A stretch of 64,000 nt of DNA from Eriocheir sinensis (lineage: Eukaryota > Arthropoda > Malacostraca > Decapoda > Varunidae): positions 17,650,473 through 17,714,472 of the forward strand of contig NC_066512.1 in assembly GCF_024679095.1 (NCBI RefSeq), written 5' to 3'. A model generated the notes under the pieces. It made no database searches, had not been told where the DNA came from, and saw nothing but the letters and a program-made list of their open reading frames with translations. How positions within the stretch are numbered: position 1 is the stretch's first letter; every line of letters starts with the position of its first letter. Below, piece after piece: positions 45,485-57,722 of the stretch. A program made the position numbers and the translations under genes.

Positions 45485-45560
45485 TGACGTAGCCTCAGCT
45501 GGCGAAGTAAGCAATGACGCAAACGCATTAGTTCGAATCCAGTACAAGAAAGTGAGCAAG
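45485..45560 (+). mobile_element. tRNA-like promoter relic, probably SINE-derived
   Basis: TAGCCTCAGCTGG (45490-45502) resembles an RNA polymerase III A box, and GTTCGAATCC (45531-45540) is a near-perfect B box at normal spacing. The flanks do not form a clean acceptor stem, so it is not an intact tRNA gene. A second GGTTTGAGTCC phrase lies upstream at 45363. Confidence 0.4.
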
Positions 45561-45681
45561 TCTAACTGTTGCTTTGTTAATGATAATAAAAACATGAGCG
45601 GCTTAGTAAGGGAAACTTAGTATGTACCAATAAATACACATTCGGTGATGGGGGTAGGGGTTACAACAAGAGACAAACAGA

Positions 45682-45683
<2 letters not shown>

Positions 45684-45751
<68 letters not shown>
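45684..45751. repeat. (GT)n microsatellite
   Basis: Thirty-four GT units. Confidence 0.97.
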
Positions 45752-45753
<2 letters not shown>

Positions 45754-46379
45754 CAAATAACTGACGGGGAGGATGGGCATGCATGGCTCGGAGCAGGAGT
45801 GTTCGTCTTGATTTTCTCATTGGGTGACTCAGTGGCGGGATCGATCAGCGGCGGCGGCGAGGAACAGTCCGCCGCCGCTGCCATGATAACAGAGCACGGC
45901 CGCCGCGTCCTTCAGGGCCCGGGGCTTCGTGCCGCTTCTTACGCCCACCGATCGTTACCCCGTCCTTTGAGGTGCTTGAAGCGTTCTACTCACGTCATTC
46001 TCACAAAAGTTAAAAAAACGATGGAGGCCAAAGGAAGCGAAGTAACACATTTTGCATCATGGTCCTGAAGTCTAATAGTAATGTACACCGCTTCCTTCCT
46101 CCGTGAGGGGTGGGAGGGGGAAGGTGTTGTGGCTATGAACGACTATTTACCAAACACATCCATCGCAGTCATAACGCAGAGGGCTTCTGTTTGGAACATT
46201 AGTGACTTTCATCGTCAAAATACAAGACCGTATAATTCTCGCGGCTGCCTTAAAATATCACCTCCGATGAAGGACGTTCCTCATTTCGTTGTCAAGGAAG
46301 GTTTGATTGGCGGAGGAGGAGGAGGAGGAGGAGTTGGAGAAAACACCTTGTCAAGTGTTGAGCACAAGGCGTGGAGGTG
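45752..46379. other. Unassigned sequence
   Basis: Contains a CGG/GCC patch near 45850-45910 and a GGA run at 46311-46331. No gene recognised. Confidence 0.5.
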
Positions 46380-47060
46380 AAGTCGAGGTGGGAGAAGAGG
46401 CGAAAGAGGGAGAAAAAATAAGGAAAGTGGAGAGGGAGACAGGAGGGGGAGACCTTCATCAAGAAGTACGAATAAAGAGGACGTGACAAGAAGCAAAGCA
46501 AATTAGAAAAAAAATAGACTGGATAACCTGCGGGGAGAAAATTATCAAGAACCAAGACGCGGAAAAATTAAGGGAAGAGAAGTGGAAAGATGTTAAGAAG
46601 GAAGGTAGGAAGGAAGGAAGGAAGCGAGAGAGGATAAGAAGAACAGAAAGACAAAGAAGGTAAAAGCGAAGGCAGGAATAACATACAGGGCAAAATAAAA
46701 AAAAGACAAGAGGGGAATAGCAAATGCAGGAAGATATAAAGAAAACTATCACAAAAAAATAAGGAGAGAGGGCGGATGGAAGGGAGGAATCATATAGCAA
46801 CGGCGGGCGGACAGAGAGAGAGAGAGAGAGTGAGGGAGATAAAACACAAGTCATCACGGATAGGAGAGAAAAATACCAAACAGGAAGGAAGTGAAAGGAA
46901 GAAACAGACGACAGGAAATAGGGCAGATAGGAGAGGAAATCATCTGGAGAGTAACTAATGGCAGGAGAAAGCAGTCAGGGAGGAGGGAGAGGAGGAGGAG
47001 GAGAGAGGAAGGAAAGACAGATGGAGATGACATCGATGGAAAGAGAAATCGAGCAGGTAT
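46380..47060. repeat. Polypurine tract
   Basis: About 680 bp of A/G-rich plus strand with an AG run at 46810-46830 and GGAAGGAA runs near 46600-46620. Confidence 0.8.
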
Positions 47061-47095
47061 ACGAGAAACTAATGAACTACAGAGAGCTAACCGCA

Positions 47096-47121
47096 AGCAG
47101 CAGTAGTAGTAGTAGTAGTAA
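47096..47121. repeat. (AGC)/(AGT)n trinucleotide repeat
   Basis: Two AGC then about seven AGT units. Confidence 0.9.
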
Positions 47122-47322
47122 CACCCGCATTGCTGACCTGGACTTTGAGGCGACGGTGGTTGATAGTCGTATCAACCACAAGCTCTGTTAGCTTAAAAAT
47201 AAAATGTTTAGTAAAGTTTGTAATATTAAATAAAGATGGTTGTCGGCCACAGTCATTGGCGGGGTGGGGCCAATGAATTGCTTTGTGAAAGGATATGAGA
47301 AAATATACCGCTCACAACGCAA

Positions 47323-47324
47323 CT

Positions 47325-47363
<39 letters not shown>
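47323..47363. repeat. (AGT)n trinucleotide repeat
   Basis: About 13 AGT units, the same motif as 47096-47121. Confidence 0.96.
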
Positions 47364-47500
47364 ATGATATAAGTCACCCTCTAAACAGACCAACATACAG
47401 TCTCGCCGCCGCCCAATAACCAATAATTAAATGAGGTTCACGTCCAGCCGCTCCTGTGCGTGAAGGGTGAGGGTGCGTGTGTCCGTGCGTGTAGGGGGAG

Positions 47501-47634
<134 letters not shown>

Positions 47635-47703
47635 CATTATCACATTACAAGCATATATAACAATGTACATTACTAATTAGGGTAAAAAAATCCGCATGAT
47701 GAA

Positions 47704-47704
<1 letters not shown>

Positions 47705-47736
<32 letters not shown>
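47705..47736. repeat. (AAT)n trinucleotide repeat
   Basis: About ten AAT units. Confidence 0.95.
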
Positions 47737-47738
<2 letters not shown>

Positions 47739-47959
47739 ATACCCCACTGATTACACTTTAATACCCTCTGCACCAAAACAAATAACGGAGGCAGCGAAAA
47801 ACAACCACAAACAATAAAAATAAAAGCGACGTCCCCGGCAATAATGATGATGAAGATCTTGAGCCGGCCCGCGCCTCCAATATTTTTAATGAAAACATGT
47901 TTTTTTAGATGGTAATCGCGCCTTTTCATCGCCCCGTCGCTCGCCGAGGATGAGAGGCG

Positions 47960-48473
47960 AAGGGCGGAGGAAGGGGAGAGATAGATAGATATAGGGTGGA
48001 GTGAGGCAGGGAGAGGTGAAGTGGGGTGCCTGATGTAAGGTGAGGAGTCGAGAGGGAGAAGTGAGGATGGTGTGAGGGGGAAGTGAGGCGAAGGGAGAAA
48101 AGTGGAAGTGGGATAAGGGAGATGGTGGTGAAAGGCGGTATAGTAAAGTAAAGGATATGGGAGGAGAGTGGAGGGGAGATGAAGAGAGGTATCACGGTAC
48201 GGGGAAACGGGGTGAGAGTACGGGAGGTGAAAAGGTGTGAGGTAAAAAGGTAAGAGGGGTGAGGGGAGGAAATGGGGAAGAGGAGAATTGGGGTGAAGGC
48301 AAGAGAAGAGAGGGGAAGTGAGATAAGGGGAAATGACAGGGTTAGGAGAAGTGGAGTGAGGCTGAGAGGTGAAAAGGTGTGAAGTAAAGCAAGGTAAAAG
48401 GAGTAAGGGGAGGCAATGGGGTAAGGAGAATTGGAGGAGAGGAAAGTATGGTAAGGGAAATAAGGGGAAGTGG

Positions 48474-48476
<3 letters not shown>
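47960..48476. repeat. G/A-rich tract with a 141-bp tandem duplication
   Basis: GAGGTGAAAAGGTGTGAGGT at 48224 recurs as GAGGTGAAAAGGTGTGAAGT at 48365. Each is followed by GGTAA, GAGGGGAGG-type sequence, AATGGGG and GAGAATTGG. The whole stretch is strongly purine-biased and gives a 206-codon Ser/Leu/Pro minus-strand frame of no coding value. Confidence 0.85.

Positions 48477-48539
<63 letters not shown>
48477..48539. repeat. (GA)n microsatellite
   Basis: About 31 GA units. Confidence 0.97.
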
Positions 48540-48540
<1 letters not shown>

Positions 48541-48649
48541 ATGCAAGAATCAGTAAAGTGAGGGAGGGGGAACATGGTAAGGGACATAAGGGTGAAGGGG
48601 AATGGAATGAAGGGGGGAAGGGAGGAGCGCAAAATGGTCAGCGGTAACT

Positions 48650-49180
48650 TCCCAGCCCCCTCAACTATTTATACCGCCCCCCCTTCGTCACCCACGCCCC
48701 CCCCCTCACCCCACTAGGCCCCGCCATGACACTTCCCAGCCCTGAGTGCCTCGCGGAATCAATCATTCTAAAAGCGACAGGCAAGTTAACGCACGCACGC
48801 ACACACCCTTTCCGACCCCCCCCCTATCCACCCTTACCTACACCCTACAACCCCTAACCCCTCAACGTACCCACGAACGCACACACACCTCCTGACACTC
48901 CCCTACACCCCACCAACACCTCAACACGCAAACGCACACGCACAAGCACATATCCAACCCCTCACACAATCACTCAATATACGCACGCACTCCCCCCCCC
49001 CCCCGTTTCTGACACACCCTTATCCACCTCACCTACACCCCCCCACAGCCCCAAACCCCTGATAACTCAACGCACGCACGTACAAAGGTCATTATCCTCC
49101 ACATACACCCACCCCCGATATACGCAAGCAGGCTCCCCCCATCCCCCCCCTCCCACCTCACTATCTATTCTACCTAGCTA
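48650..49180. repeat. C-rich degenerate repeat with CACGCACGCAC phrases
   Basis: The plus strand is C/A-rich. AACGCACGCACG-like phrases recur at about 48789, 48863, 48913, 48975, 49069 and 49117 between CCCCTACACCC-like sequence. It includes a 13-base C run at 48992-49004. Confidence 0.65.
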
Positions 49181-49200
49181 CACATGTATACCTGACAATA

Positions 49201-49223
49201 CACACACACACACACACACACAC
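49201..49223. repeat. (CA)n microsatellite
   Basis: About eleven CA units. Confidence 0.93.
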
Positions 49224-49399
49224 TAATGAAAGCCAAAAAGTTACTTAAAATCCCTGTAAATACAGCAGCCTCCACCTCGACATCCACCACCACCACAATT
49301 ATGTATCACCACTATATACTTCCCCCTTCCCCATCACCACCTCCACCACCACCACCACTACACCGTCACGCCCCAGCCAGCCGTTCCTTCAAGCTGAAA

Positions 49400-49935
49400 A
49401 TTACCCCTCGTGATAGTCTTTCCGTTCCACCCACCGATTCTTCCTTCCCTCCTTCCTTCCTTCCTTCTTTCCTGGCATGCATTTTTAACCTACGCAACCC
49501 ATCCTCTCCCTCCATCTCCACTTCCTTTCTGCCTTCTTTACCTTCCAGTCTCTCATTCCCCTTTTCTCCCATTTAGTTTTTCCTTCTGCTCCTCCTCCCA
49601 TCTCCTTTCCTTTCTCCACTCCCTCGACCATTACTTCACTTCCTGCTTTCTGTTCCTTTCTTCTCACTTATCCCTTTCCTTCTGTTCCTTTCTCCCTGTA
49701 TGTCATATCTCTTTACTCTTCACTTCTTTCCTCTCTTCTTTTCTATCCCTTACTTTATTTTTCTGTTTAGCTTTTCCTTCTTTCCTATTCTCTTTTCCAT
49801 AACTATCCTCTTGTTTCTCCTCCTCTTCCTTCCTGCCTTCTTTTCCCCTCCAGTCTTATAGTTTCCTCCCAGTTTTTTCTCTCCTTCCTGTTCCTCCTCC
49901 CTTCGTATCTTTCTGCCTCCTGTTTCTCCTCTCCG
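49400..49935. repeat. Polypyrimidine tract
   Basis: About 530 bp, C/T-rich, with TTCC runs at 49445-49465. It is the mirror composition of the purine tracts elsewhere. Confidence 0.8.
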
Positions 49936-50330
49936 CTGAAACGGTAAACCTACACCCGTCCCCGCAAACCTTCGTGCGGTCCTGCTTTGCGACACTAATG
50001 CGATAAGCTTTTCCTGTGGCGGCGGTGGTGGTGGAGGCGATAGCAACTCGAGGCACGTCCCCACTACCCCTCCGTCTCCCATCACCACAGCCAGCGATAA
50101 CCTTCCCCACCTTCTTCACCACCCCCACCACAGCATGACCCCTACCACACACGCACCACTACCATCACCCCCACCACAGCTAGCATTACCCATCACCACC
50201 ACATCTATAGCCTTCTCACTTCACCACCACCACAGCTAACGTCATCCCAACAGCACCATCACATCACACCATCACCACCACCATAACTTACCTTAACCTA
50301 CACCACCACAACCACCATCAGAGCAGCAAG
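49936..50330. other. CAC/CAT-rich unassigned sequence
   Basis: CACCACCA-rich from about 50080. No gene seen. Confidence 0.55.
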
Positions 50331-50354
50331 GGGGCACACACACACACACACACA
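50331..50354. repeat. (CA)n microsatellite
   Basis: About eleven CA units. Confidence 0.93.

Positions 50355-51374
<1,020 letters not shown>

Positions 51375-51439
<65 letters not shown>
51375..51439. repeat. (GA)n microsatellite
   Basis: About 32 GA units. Confidence 0.97.
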
Positions 51440-51441
<2 letters not shown>

Positions 51442-52058
51442 GGGTGGGTGGGTGGGGGCGACTTCCTGATATAATTACAGAATCTCTTCATAACAATCTG
51501 ACAACTCAACTCCCCTTCACATCCGATACCCGAACTATCTCTTCCTTCCCCTTCCTTCCCCTTCCTCCTCCTCCTCCTCCTCCTCTGCCACATCATCTTC
51601 CCTCTCCTCACACGATCTTCGCTCTTCTTTGATCACCCGTCCGTCCCTCTCTACTCTCTCTTCCTTCCTCCCTCCCTCCCTCCTCTCAATCTCCACCCTG
51701 GCCTCCTCCCCATGACAATAACGGTAGACAAGTAGCGTAGAGAGGAAGGGGAATGACACGACGATTGCAATGAGGAACGGCGAAGGAGGGGAGTGAATGG
51801 CGTAGCAACACAACTCTACAGCGTGTGTGTGTGTGTTAATGGGGTGAAATGAATGGTTTAAGGGTAGTGCTGGAAGGATGAATTGGGTGGTAATGGTAAT
51901 GAGTAGGCAGGTAGGTAGGAAAGTGAGAGGGTGAATGAGCGACGAATAGACGAATGAAAGGACTGAGGAAATAGTATGTTGGTAATGATGATGATTGTTA
52001 TTAGTGTTATTGATTAAAGGCTGTTATTCTCCTTCGTGGAGCTGCAATGGGTCTATGA

Positions 52059-52061
<3 letters not shown>
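51440..52061. other. Unassigned sequence
   Basis: Pyrimidine-rich 51540-51710, G-rich afterwards. No gene recognised. Confidence 0.5.

Positions 52062-52117
<56 letters not shown>
52062..52117. repeat. (TC)n microsatellite
   Basis: Twenty-eight TC units. TTTACCCAG|GTAAGAG lies about 30 bp downstream. Confidence 0.97.
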
Positions 52118-52120
<3 letters not shown>

Positions 52121-52884
52121 CATGTCTTCCGCCTCTAAATTTACCCAGGTAAGAGAAAAGCGGCGGCGTCTCACTGCCATGACAACCTAACAATCTCTTC
52201 CTCCTCCTCTTCCTCCTCCTCGAGCAAGGTCTCCCTCTCCTCACTCCCAGCTCTCGGGTACACCTGCACAAAAACAATACTTCCTACCCTCCAACAGGTG
52301 TCTAAGGAAGTGAAGGGGGCTTAGAGAGGGCATCGATATCCCTCTCATCCATCCATTGTTATAAGCACCAACACCACCATCACAACCTCCTGCCTACCCT
52401 CTTCCTCTTGTATCTAGCCCCTTCCTCCTCTCCCACACTCTCACTCCCCCCCCCCTTTCCCTTCCCTCCCTCTCTGCCCCACCCATACATAGCCCATCCA
52501 AGTGGCTTTCATATGATGTCATCTCCCGTTCACCTCCCTGCTACCTCCTCCTCCTCTTCCTCCCCCTTCCTAACCTCTCGTTCTCTCAGTGGTTGAATTA
52601 TTAATGATTCATCCCATCTCTCTCTCTCTCTCTCTCTCTATTGTTGTTGTTTGTGCTCCATCCTAGTCATGGCTGTAACTCTCTCTCTCTCTCTCTCAGG
52701 TTCTCGTGACCATGTTATGATGCCTCGTTCTCTTCTCATCCCCTCCTTCCCCTCATCGTTATGGCTGTGATGTCCTTCCTCCCCCTCCCCTCTATCTCCT
52801 CCGTTCCCTCCCTCAAGGCCCCTCCACACACACACACACACACACACACACGTTCGTCTCCCGGCCTCGACACTATCGCCGCAG
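52118..52884. other. Pyrimidine-rich sequence with short CT and CA runs
   Basis: CT runs at 52617-52638 and 52680-52697 and a CA run at 52825-52851. No gene recognised. Confidence 0.5.
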
Positions 52885-52972
52885 ATAAAAGCAGGAGATA
52901 CAAGTCCCGAAAGCTTATATAAACAAGTCTTGACCTATATCGCTGGAGGTCCCCCTCGTCTGCGTCTGCGAG
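52885..52972 (+). other. Candidate 88-nt exon, or TATA promoter with leader
   Basis: CGCCGCAG (acceptor-like, ending 52884) and CGAG|GTGAGC (donor, after 52972) bracket 88 nt. One frame is fully open, 29 codons with varied residues (KAGDTSPESLYKQVLTYIAG within it). The polypyrimidine tract before the acceptor is weak. Alternatively TATATAAA at 52917-52924 could act as a TATA box with the donor ending a short untranslated first exon. Both readings are inference and I recognise no protein. Confidence 0.22.
52917..52924 (+). promoter_or_regulatory. TATA-box-like motif
   Basis: TATATAAA in otherwise GC-moderate sequence, about 50 nt upstream of a GTGAGC donor-like site. No initiator motif can be asserted. 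Confidence 0.22.
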
Positions 52973-53002
52973 GTGAGCAAAACGAAGGGAACACTAAACA
53001 AG

Positions 53003-53005
<3 letters not shown>

Positions 53006-53069
<64 letters not shown>
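53006..53069. repeat. (TC)n microsatellite
   Basis: Thirty-two TC units. Confidence 0.97.
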
Positions 53070-53072
<3 letters not shown>

Positions 53073-53171
53073 GACAGTCCCGTTTTAGCACTTTATAAGG
53101 AGCAGTAACTAAAAGCCATACAAAATTCTTTTTACCCGTTTTTGGTGATAGCCAAAAAAGTCATTCACTCA

Positions 53172-53173
<2 letters not shown>

Positions 53174-53215
<42 letters not shown>
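53174..53215. repeat. (CA)n microsatellite
   Basis: About 20 CA units. Confidence 0.97.
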
Positions 53216-53216
<1 letters not shown>

Positions 53217-53398
53217 GATGCACGCAAAGGCACACACCACGCCGAGATAGAAAGAACGAAAACTAGGGAAGCCGTGTCAGAAGCGTCTCACACGTGTCAA
53301 GAGGCAGGAATTGACCTAATTACCGGTGAGACAGGCCTCCCTTGCACAAACACACACACACATACACACAAAAAGGCGGTGGTAGAAGAAGGGCAAGT

Positions 53399-53686
<288 letters not shown>

Positions 53687-53761
53687 GCGCACACTTACAT
53701 GACAATCAATACACAGCCAATGTCTTCACCATGAAAACAGGGTTGCCATGTGCGTATCTTA

Positions 53762-53768
53762 TGTGTGT

Positions 53769-53805
<37 letters not shown>
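53762..53805. repeat. (TG)n microsatellite
   Basis: About 21 TG units with one TA. Confidence 0.96.
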
Positions 53806-53806
<1 letters not shown>

Positions 53807-53875
53807 CTATTATAGTAGTATAAAGGATTTGAGTTAATCTCGTGTTGACCTGTCTCCAAATCTACTTTTATCAAA

Positions 53876-53878
53876 CGC

Positions 53879-53942
<64 letters not shown>
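53876..53942. repeat. (CG)9-(TG)24 compound microsatellite
   Basis: About nine CG units (53876-53893) run directly into about 24 TG units. The whole tract alternates pyrimidine and purine. Confidence 0.97.
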
Positions 53943-53943
<1 letters not shown>

Positions 53944-54319
53944 GATAGCTGATAGCGGTAATTAAATTCAACACGATAAGACCCCCACAAAAGAATACGG
54001 AAAAGAATCAATAACTAGCAAAATCATCTCTAATTAAAAGACAACCAACCACAGATCGGACCCTAAAAAAAATTAAAAAAAAGTTCTCTCTTCCTGCCAC
54101 CAACATCATCGGAGCGTCACACGGGTCATGCATCGAATATGAAAACGAGGAAAACAAAAAATACCCCCCCTCCCCTATTACCACCACCACCACAGCCATG
54201 GATAATGCAGTAAACACACACACACAACAGCAGGTGGGCAGCGAAAGGTCACGCGGAATTAATCACCATACAACACCATCCAGCGTGTCACCGTGTTCCC
54301 CTGGCGGACAACTGAAAGG
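53943..54319. other. Unassigned sequence
   Basis: A-rich with short A runs. No gene seen. Confidence 0.5.
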
Positions 54320-54920
54320 TGACGTTTCCCTGACCACCCCTCCCTGTACACATGACCCTGCTCTTCCTATAGACCCTGTGACATTGACCCTTCCCTGTCT
54401 GACCCTCCCTCCTTTCCTACTTGGCCCTACCCCTGCCTGTGACCCTGCCCTACATCCTTTCTCTCCCTGGCCGTACTTAAACATGTGACATTGCCCCTCC
54501 CTGCCTGACTAACCCTACCTCTGCTTCTGACCGTGACTCTGGCCCTCCTTCCCTGCCAGTGACCCTGACTTCAAAGCTTTACTCTAACCCTGCGATCATG
54601 ACCCCTCCTTACCTGGCACTTCATCCACTCCTACTTTACCTTCCTGATCCTATACGAGTACCCTCTCTTCCAGGCCATTGCTATACCCTTCTTCGTGACC
54701 TAACTGCCCTGCTTATGTTTGCGACCCATATCCTGCCTGACCCAACTCTGTAACCCTATCTCTCCCTGTTTGCTCGTAACCCTGCCTGGCTATACCCCTG
54801 CTCATGCACATGCCACTGCCCATCCCTGCTTCGGCCCGTCACCCTGCCCCTGACCCTATGCCTAACCCTACCCATGGCCGTGACCTTGACCTTCCCTGCC
54901 TGCGAAGCCCTGCCTCATCC
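54320..54920. repeat. Degenerate TGACCCTGCC-rich tract
   Basis: Variants of TGACCCTGCCC and CCTCCCTGCCTGAC recur many times over 600 bp with no single period. It resembles a decayed short-period satellite. Similar CCCTGCC phrases occur at 31481-31770. Confidence 0.7.
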
Positions 54921-54952
54921 CCACCCTTTCCTGATTAGCAAGTCATCACCAA

Positions 54953-54974
54953 CACACACACACACACACACACA
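54953..54974. repeat. (CA)n microsatellite
   Basis: Eleven CA units. Confidence 0.93.
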
Positions 54975-55475
54975 TCATCGCTCTTCCTATGCCTCCAAAC
55001 CCCATCCTTGTCCCACCCACCCCGCCCTCTCCTCTCTCTCCCACACGCCCACGATCATCACATGGAAACAACCACCACCACCGCCGCCGCCCACGTTCGT
55101 ATACAAAGGCTCGGAAACCAGGTCGACAAGCAAACACTTTCTGATCGATGACCTACTACAGTATGCCACCCTGTCACCCTGCCCCCCATCTTCCCCCCTC
55201 CACCCCTGCCACCACCACCATCTTGGGCTTCCTTCGACCGCCGCCACCGTAAGAAGTTCACAAGACATGCCGCCGCCGGTGCTGTTGCTACGTCTTGTGC
55301 GATAAGTTAAAAGTAATAAAAAATAATAAAATAAAATATAGTAAATAATAATAATGATAAAAATAATCATCTAAGGGGACTACAGTATCTTATCTTTAAT
55401 GTTTATTTATGTGACAGCGACCATCTCCGTAATCCAACCAAGACGATAATGATGATAATAAAGATAAAAAAAAAA

Positions 55476-55476
<1 letters not shown>
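54975..55476. other. C-rich then A/T-rich unassigned sequence
   Basis: C-rich to about 55210, then AATAATAAAA-like sequence. No gene seen. Confidence 0.5.

Positions 55477-55552
<76 letters not shown>
55477..55552. repeat. (AAT)n trinucleotide repeat, 76 bp
   Basis: About 25 AAT units preceded by a 12-base A run. Confidence 0.97.
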
Positions 55553-55553
<1 letters not shown>

Positions 55554-55586
55554 GATTAACTCAAAACTAATCGATTTTTCATTTAT

Positions 55587-55589
<3 letters not shown>

Positions 55590-55626
<37 letters not shown>
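55590..55626. repeat. (AG)n microsatellite
   Basis: About 18 AG units. This is the last long dinucleotide array in the window. Confidence 0.96.
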
Positions 55627-55628
<2 letters not shown>

Positions 55629-57481
55629 ATCTACTTGTGGTCGAAATCAAGTCTGTATTGTGTCTGGGATCACCTTGAGAACCCTGCATGTGAGAGCGAG
55701 CAAGCGCGTCTCCTCAACCCCGCACAAGTATCTGAGAGGAAAGGGATACCTGTGGCGAGCTGGGAATGAGGGGGGGAGGGGGGGGCGGAGAGGGGTAGGA
55801 AATGGGGAATGTGGATGAGGAGTGAAGGATGTGAGTGGAGAAAGGGGCAAAGAGAAAAGAAAAATGAAGTGCTTAGCTGCCGGCGGCTTCCTGTACGTAT
55901 TGCCAGTGTGTGTGTGTGTGTGTGTAAGCTGCCAGGTAAGCCAGCCAGCACCACCACCACTCCTCCGCGCCGCAGCGATTAAAACAATGAAAGTTTTAGC
56001 ACGGGAGCAGCAGCAGTGCTGCGGAGAAAGTACTCGCGCACATTCCAGCACGTGGGGCCCCTGTGGCTCCGTGCATCCTACGAGGCGCTGCCCTGCCCCT
56101 ATGCCGCTACGCTACGGGAGGCGGGCACTTTGAATGGTCCACAGTAGAGGACTGTTGGAGCCCCGAGTCCGGCTACCACCCCTGACCTCCGCCGCCCCGC
56201 TTGAGTGTTTCCGAGCTGCACAAACAAACGGTGGTTCAGCCTCGCCTCGCAGCAGGCGACTAAGTCCTGCTCCCTTAAAGTTCTGGCCATCGATCTGCTG
56301 GTCACGCAGAGAATCGTGTATGTGGCAAGCTCTTCGTCATCTTTAACATAAAGGTAGATACATGATAGAGAACGGACTGTGTTCCGGAGAAATAAAAATA
56401 CTAAGGCTCAGATCGCCGTGGCTTGACTGTAAGCAGAGGCTTCACATTACACACCCACAAGGTTAGCAGACGCACGATATCAGCCTGCAGAACCAGCCCT
56501 TCCACGTGACCCGCCAGCCCACGTCCCACCCAGCACACCTGCCACCTGGGGCGAACAGGTATTCACTGCTGACACTCAAGAGCGTCCTCTACAAGAGGTC
56601 GCTGGTCAATAACAAAGGCAGCAGCAGAACTCCCAGCACCGTGACATTTACAGGGAGTCCTGGTTACCATACGGGGGCTCACTCCACCTCACATCAAGGT
56701 CTCGCTCTCGAAATCCTCAAGTCACTTGCACAAAGAAAGCTGCCTGAAACCATTCCTTGATAGACATGCGAACTGTGCCGATGCCAAACAATCTATTTCC
56801 AGAACAACTTATGTGTTGTAGCCCAGGGTGAAGCCTTGAATTCAGGTCAATGCCTCAAGCTTTAAATATAAGCCATTAGTTAATTAGGGAGCCAACACTT
56901 GGAACGGCACGTGCTCATCACCAATTACACCACAGTCTCCTCTCGGTGTAATCCACTACCTGCCAACCGCCCTCCCTGCAGACTAGAACCCTCTTGCCTT
57001 AATGCAGACACGCCTTCCTGCCAATAATGTAAACACGTCTCTCATAATGAAGCTGCCGTTGTGTCTTCAATGACGTTGTTTACTGTATAGGCAAACATCG
57101 AGACTGACCGCCGGGTCTCTTTATGTAATATAAAAAATTAGGTGGTGAGGTGGAAAAATACATTTTAAAAGTATTATTTTTATTGCACACTACCGGTTCA
57201 CCAAGAAAAATGCTCAATAGAACTCTAAACATGACTCCCATTTCACTTCAAAGTTATACCTAACCCTTCCTCTTTTGTAAGTGAAAAAAGCGAAATTGCT
57301 AAAAGGGGAATATGTGGTTTGTTTGCCATTACTGAAGGGTCTACTAATGCAATTGTTAAACTACTTTAAATGGCAATATAGCAACGATTCGATTACCACT
57401 AACGAAGGACAGCGATGCAACTCGTAAACAAATTACTACGAATAAAGCTGCAGAGGAAACCTGAGCGCCGCAGTGAGTCAA
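55627..57481. other. Unassigned unique sequence
   Basis: Contains an 11-unit GT run (55902-55924) and CCAG|GTAAGC at about 55932. Frames of 61-134 codons have no recognisable domain. AT-richer from 56760. Confidence 0.5.
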
Positions 57482-57722
57482 CATTAGCTCAGTGGTTGCC
57501 GAGACACTGGTCAAATGAACTCCGGCGGTAACAACAGGTTATGACCACAAGACTCAAGTTTCACCTCACCAGCGAGTCGTCTACCTCGACCCAGAGTGCC
57601 ATCATATGCTTGTTACACTGCCAAAGCTACATTAAAAGAAACTGGCGCTCGTGAAGCACTCTATTCTAACCCTCAGGTCCGCGGCGCAAGGTACCATTCT
57701 GCCACTAAACTAGGGATTTGTT
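57482..57722. mobile_element. Two converging tRNA-like heads, SINE relics
   Basis: On the plus strand TAGCTCAGTGG (57485-57495) is an A-box match and GGTTATGACC (57537-57546) a weak B box. On the minus strand TAGTTTAGTGGCAGAATGGT (57712 downward) resembles the 5' half of a tRNA-Gly, with GGTTAGAATAG (57671-57661) as a decayed B box. Neither forms a complete tRNA. They look like remnants of two tRNA-derived SINEs. Confidence 0.4.
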
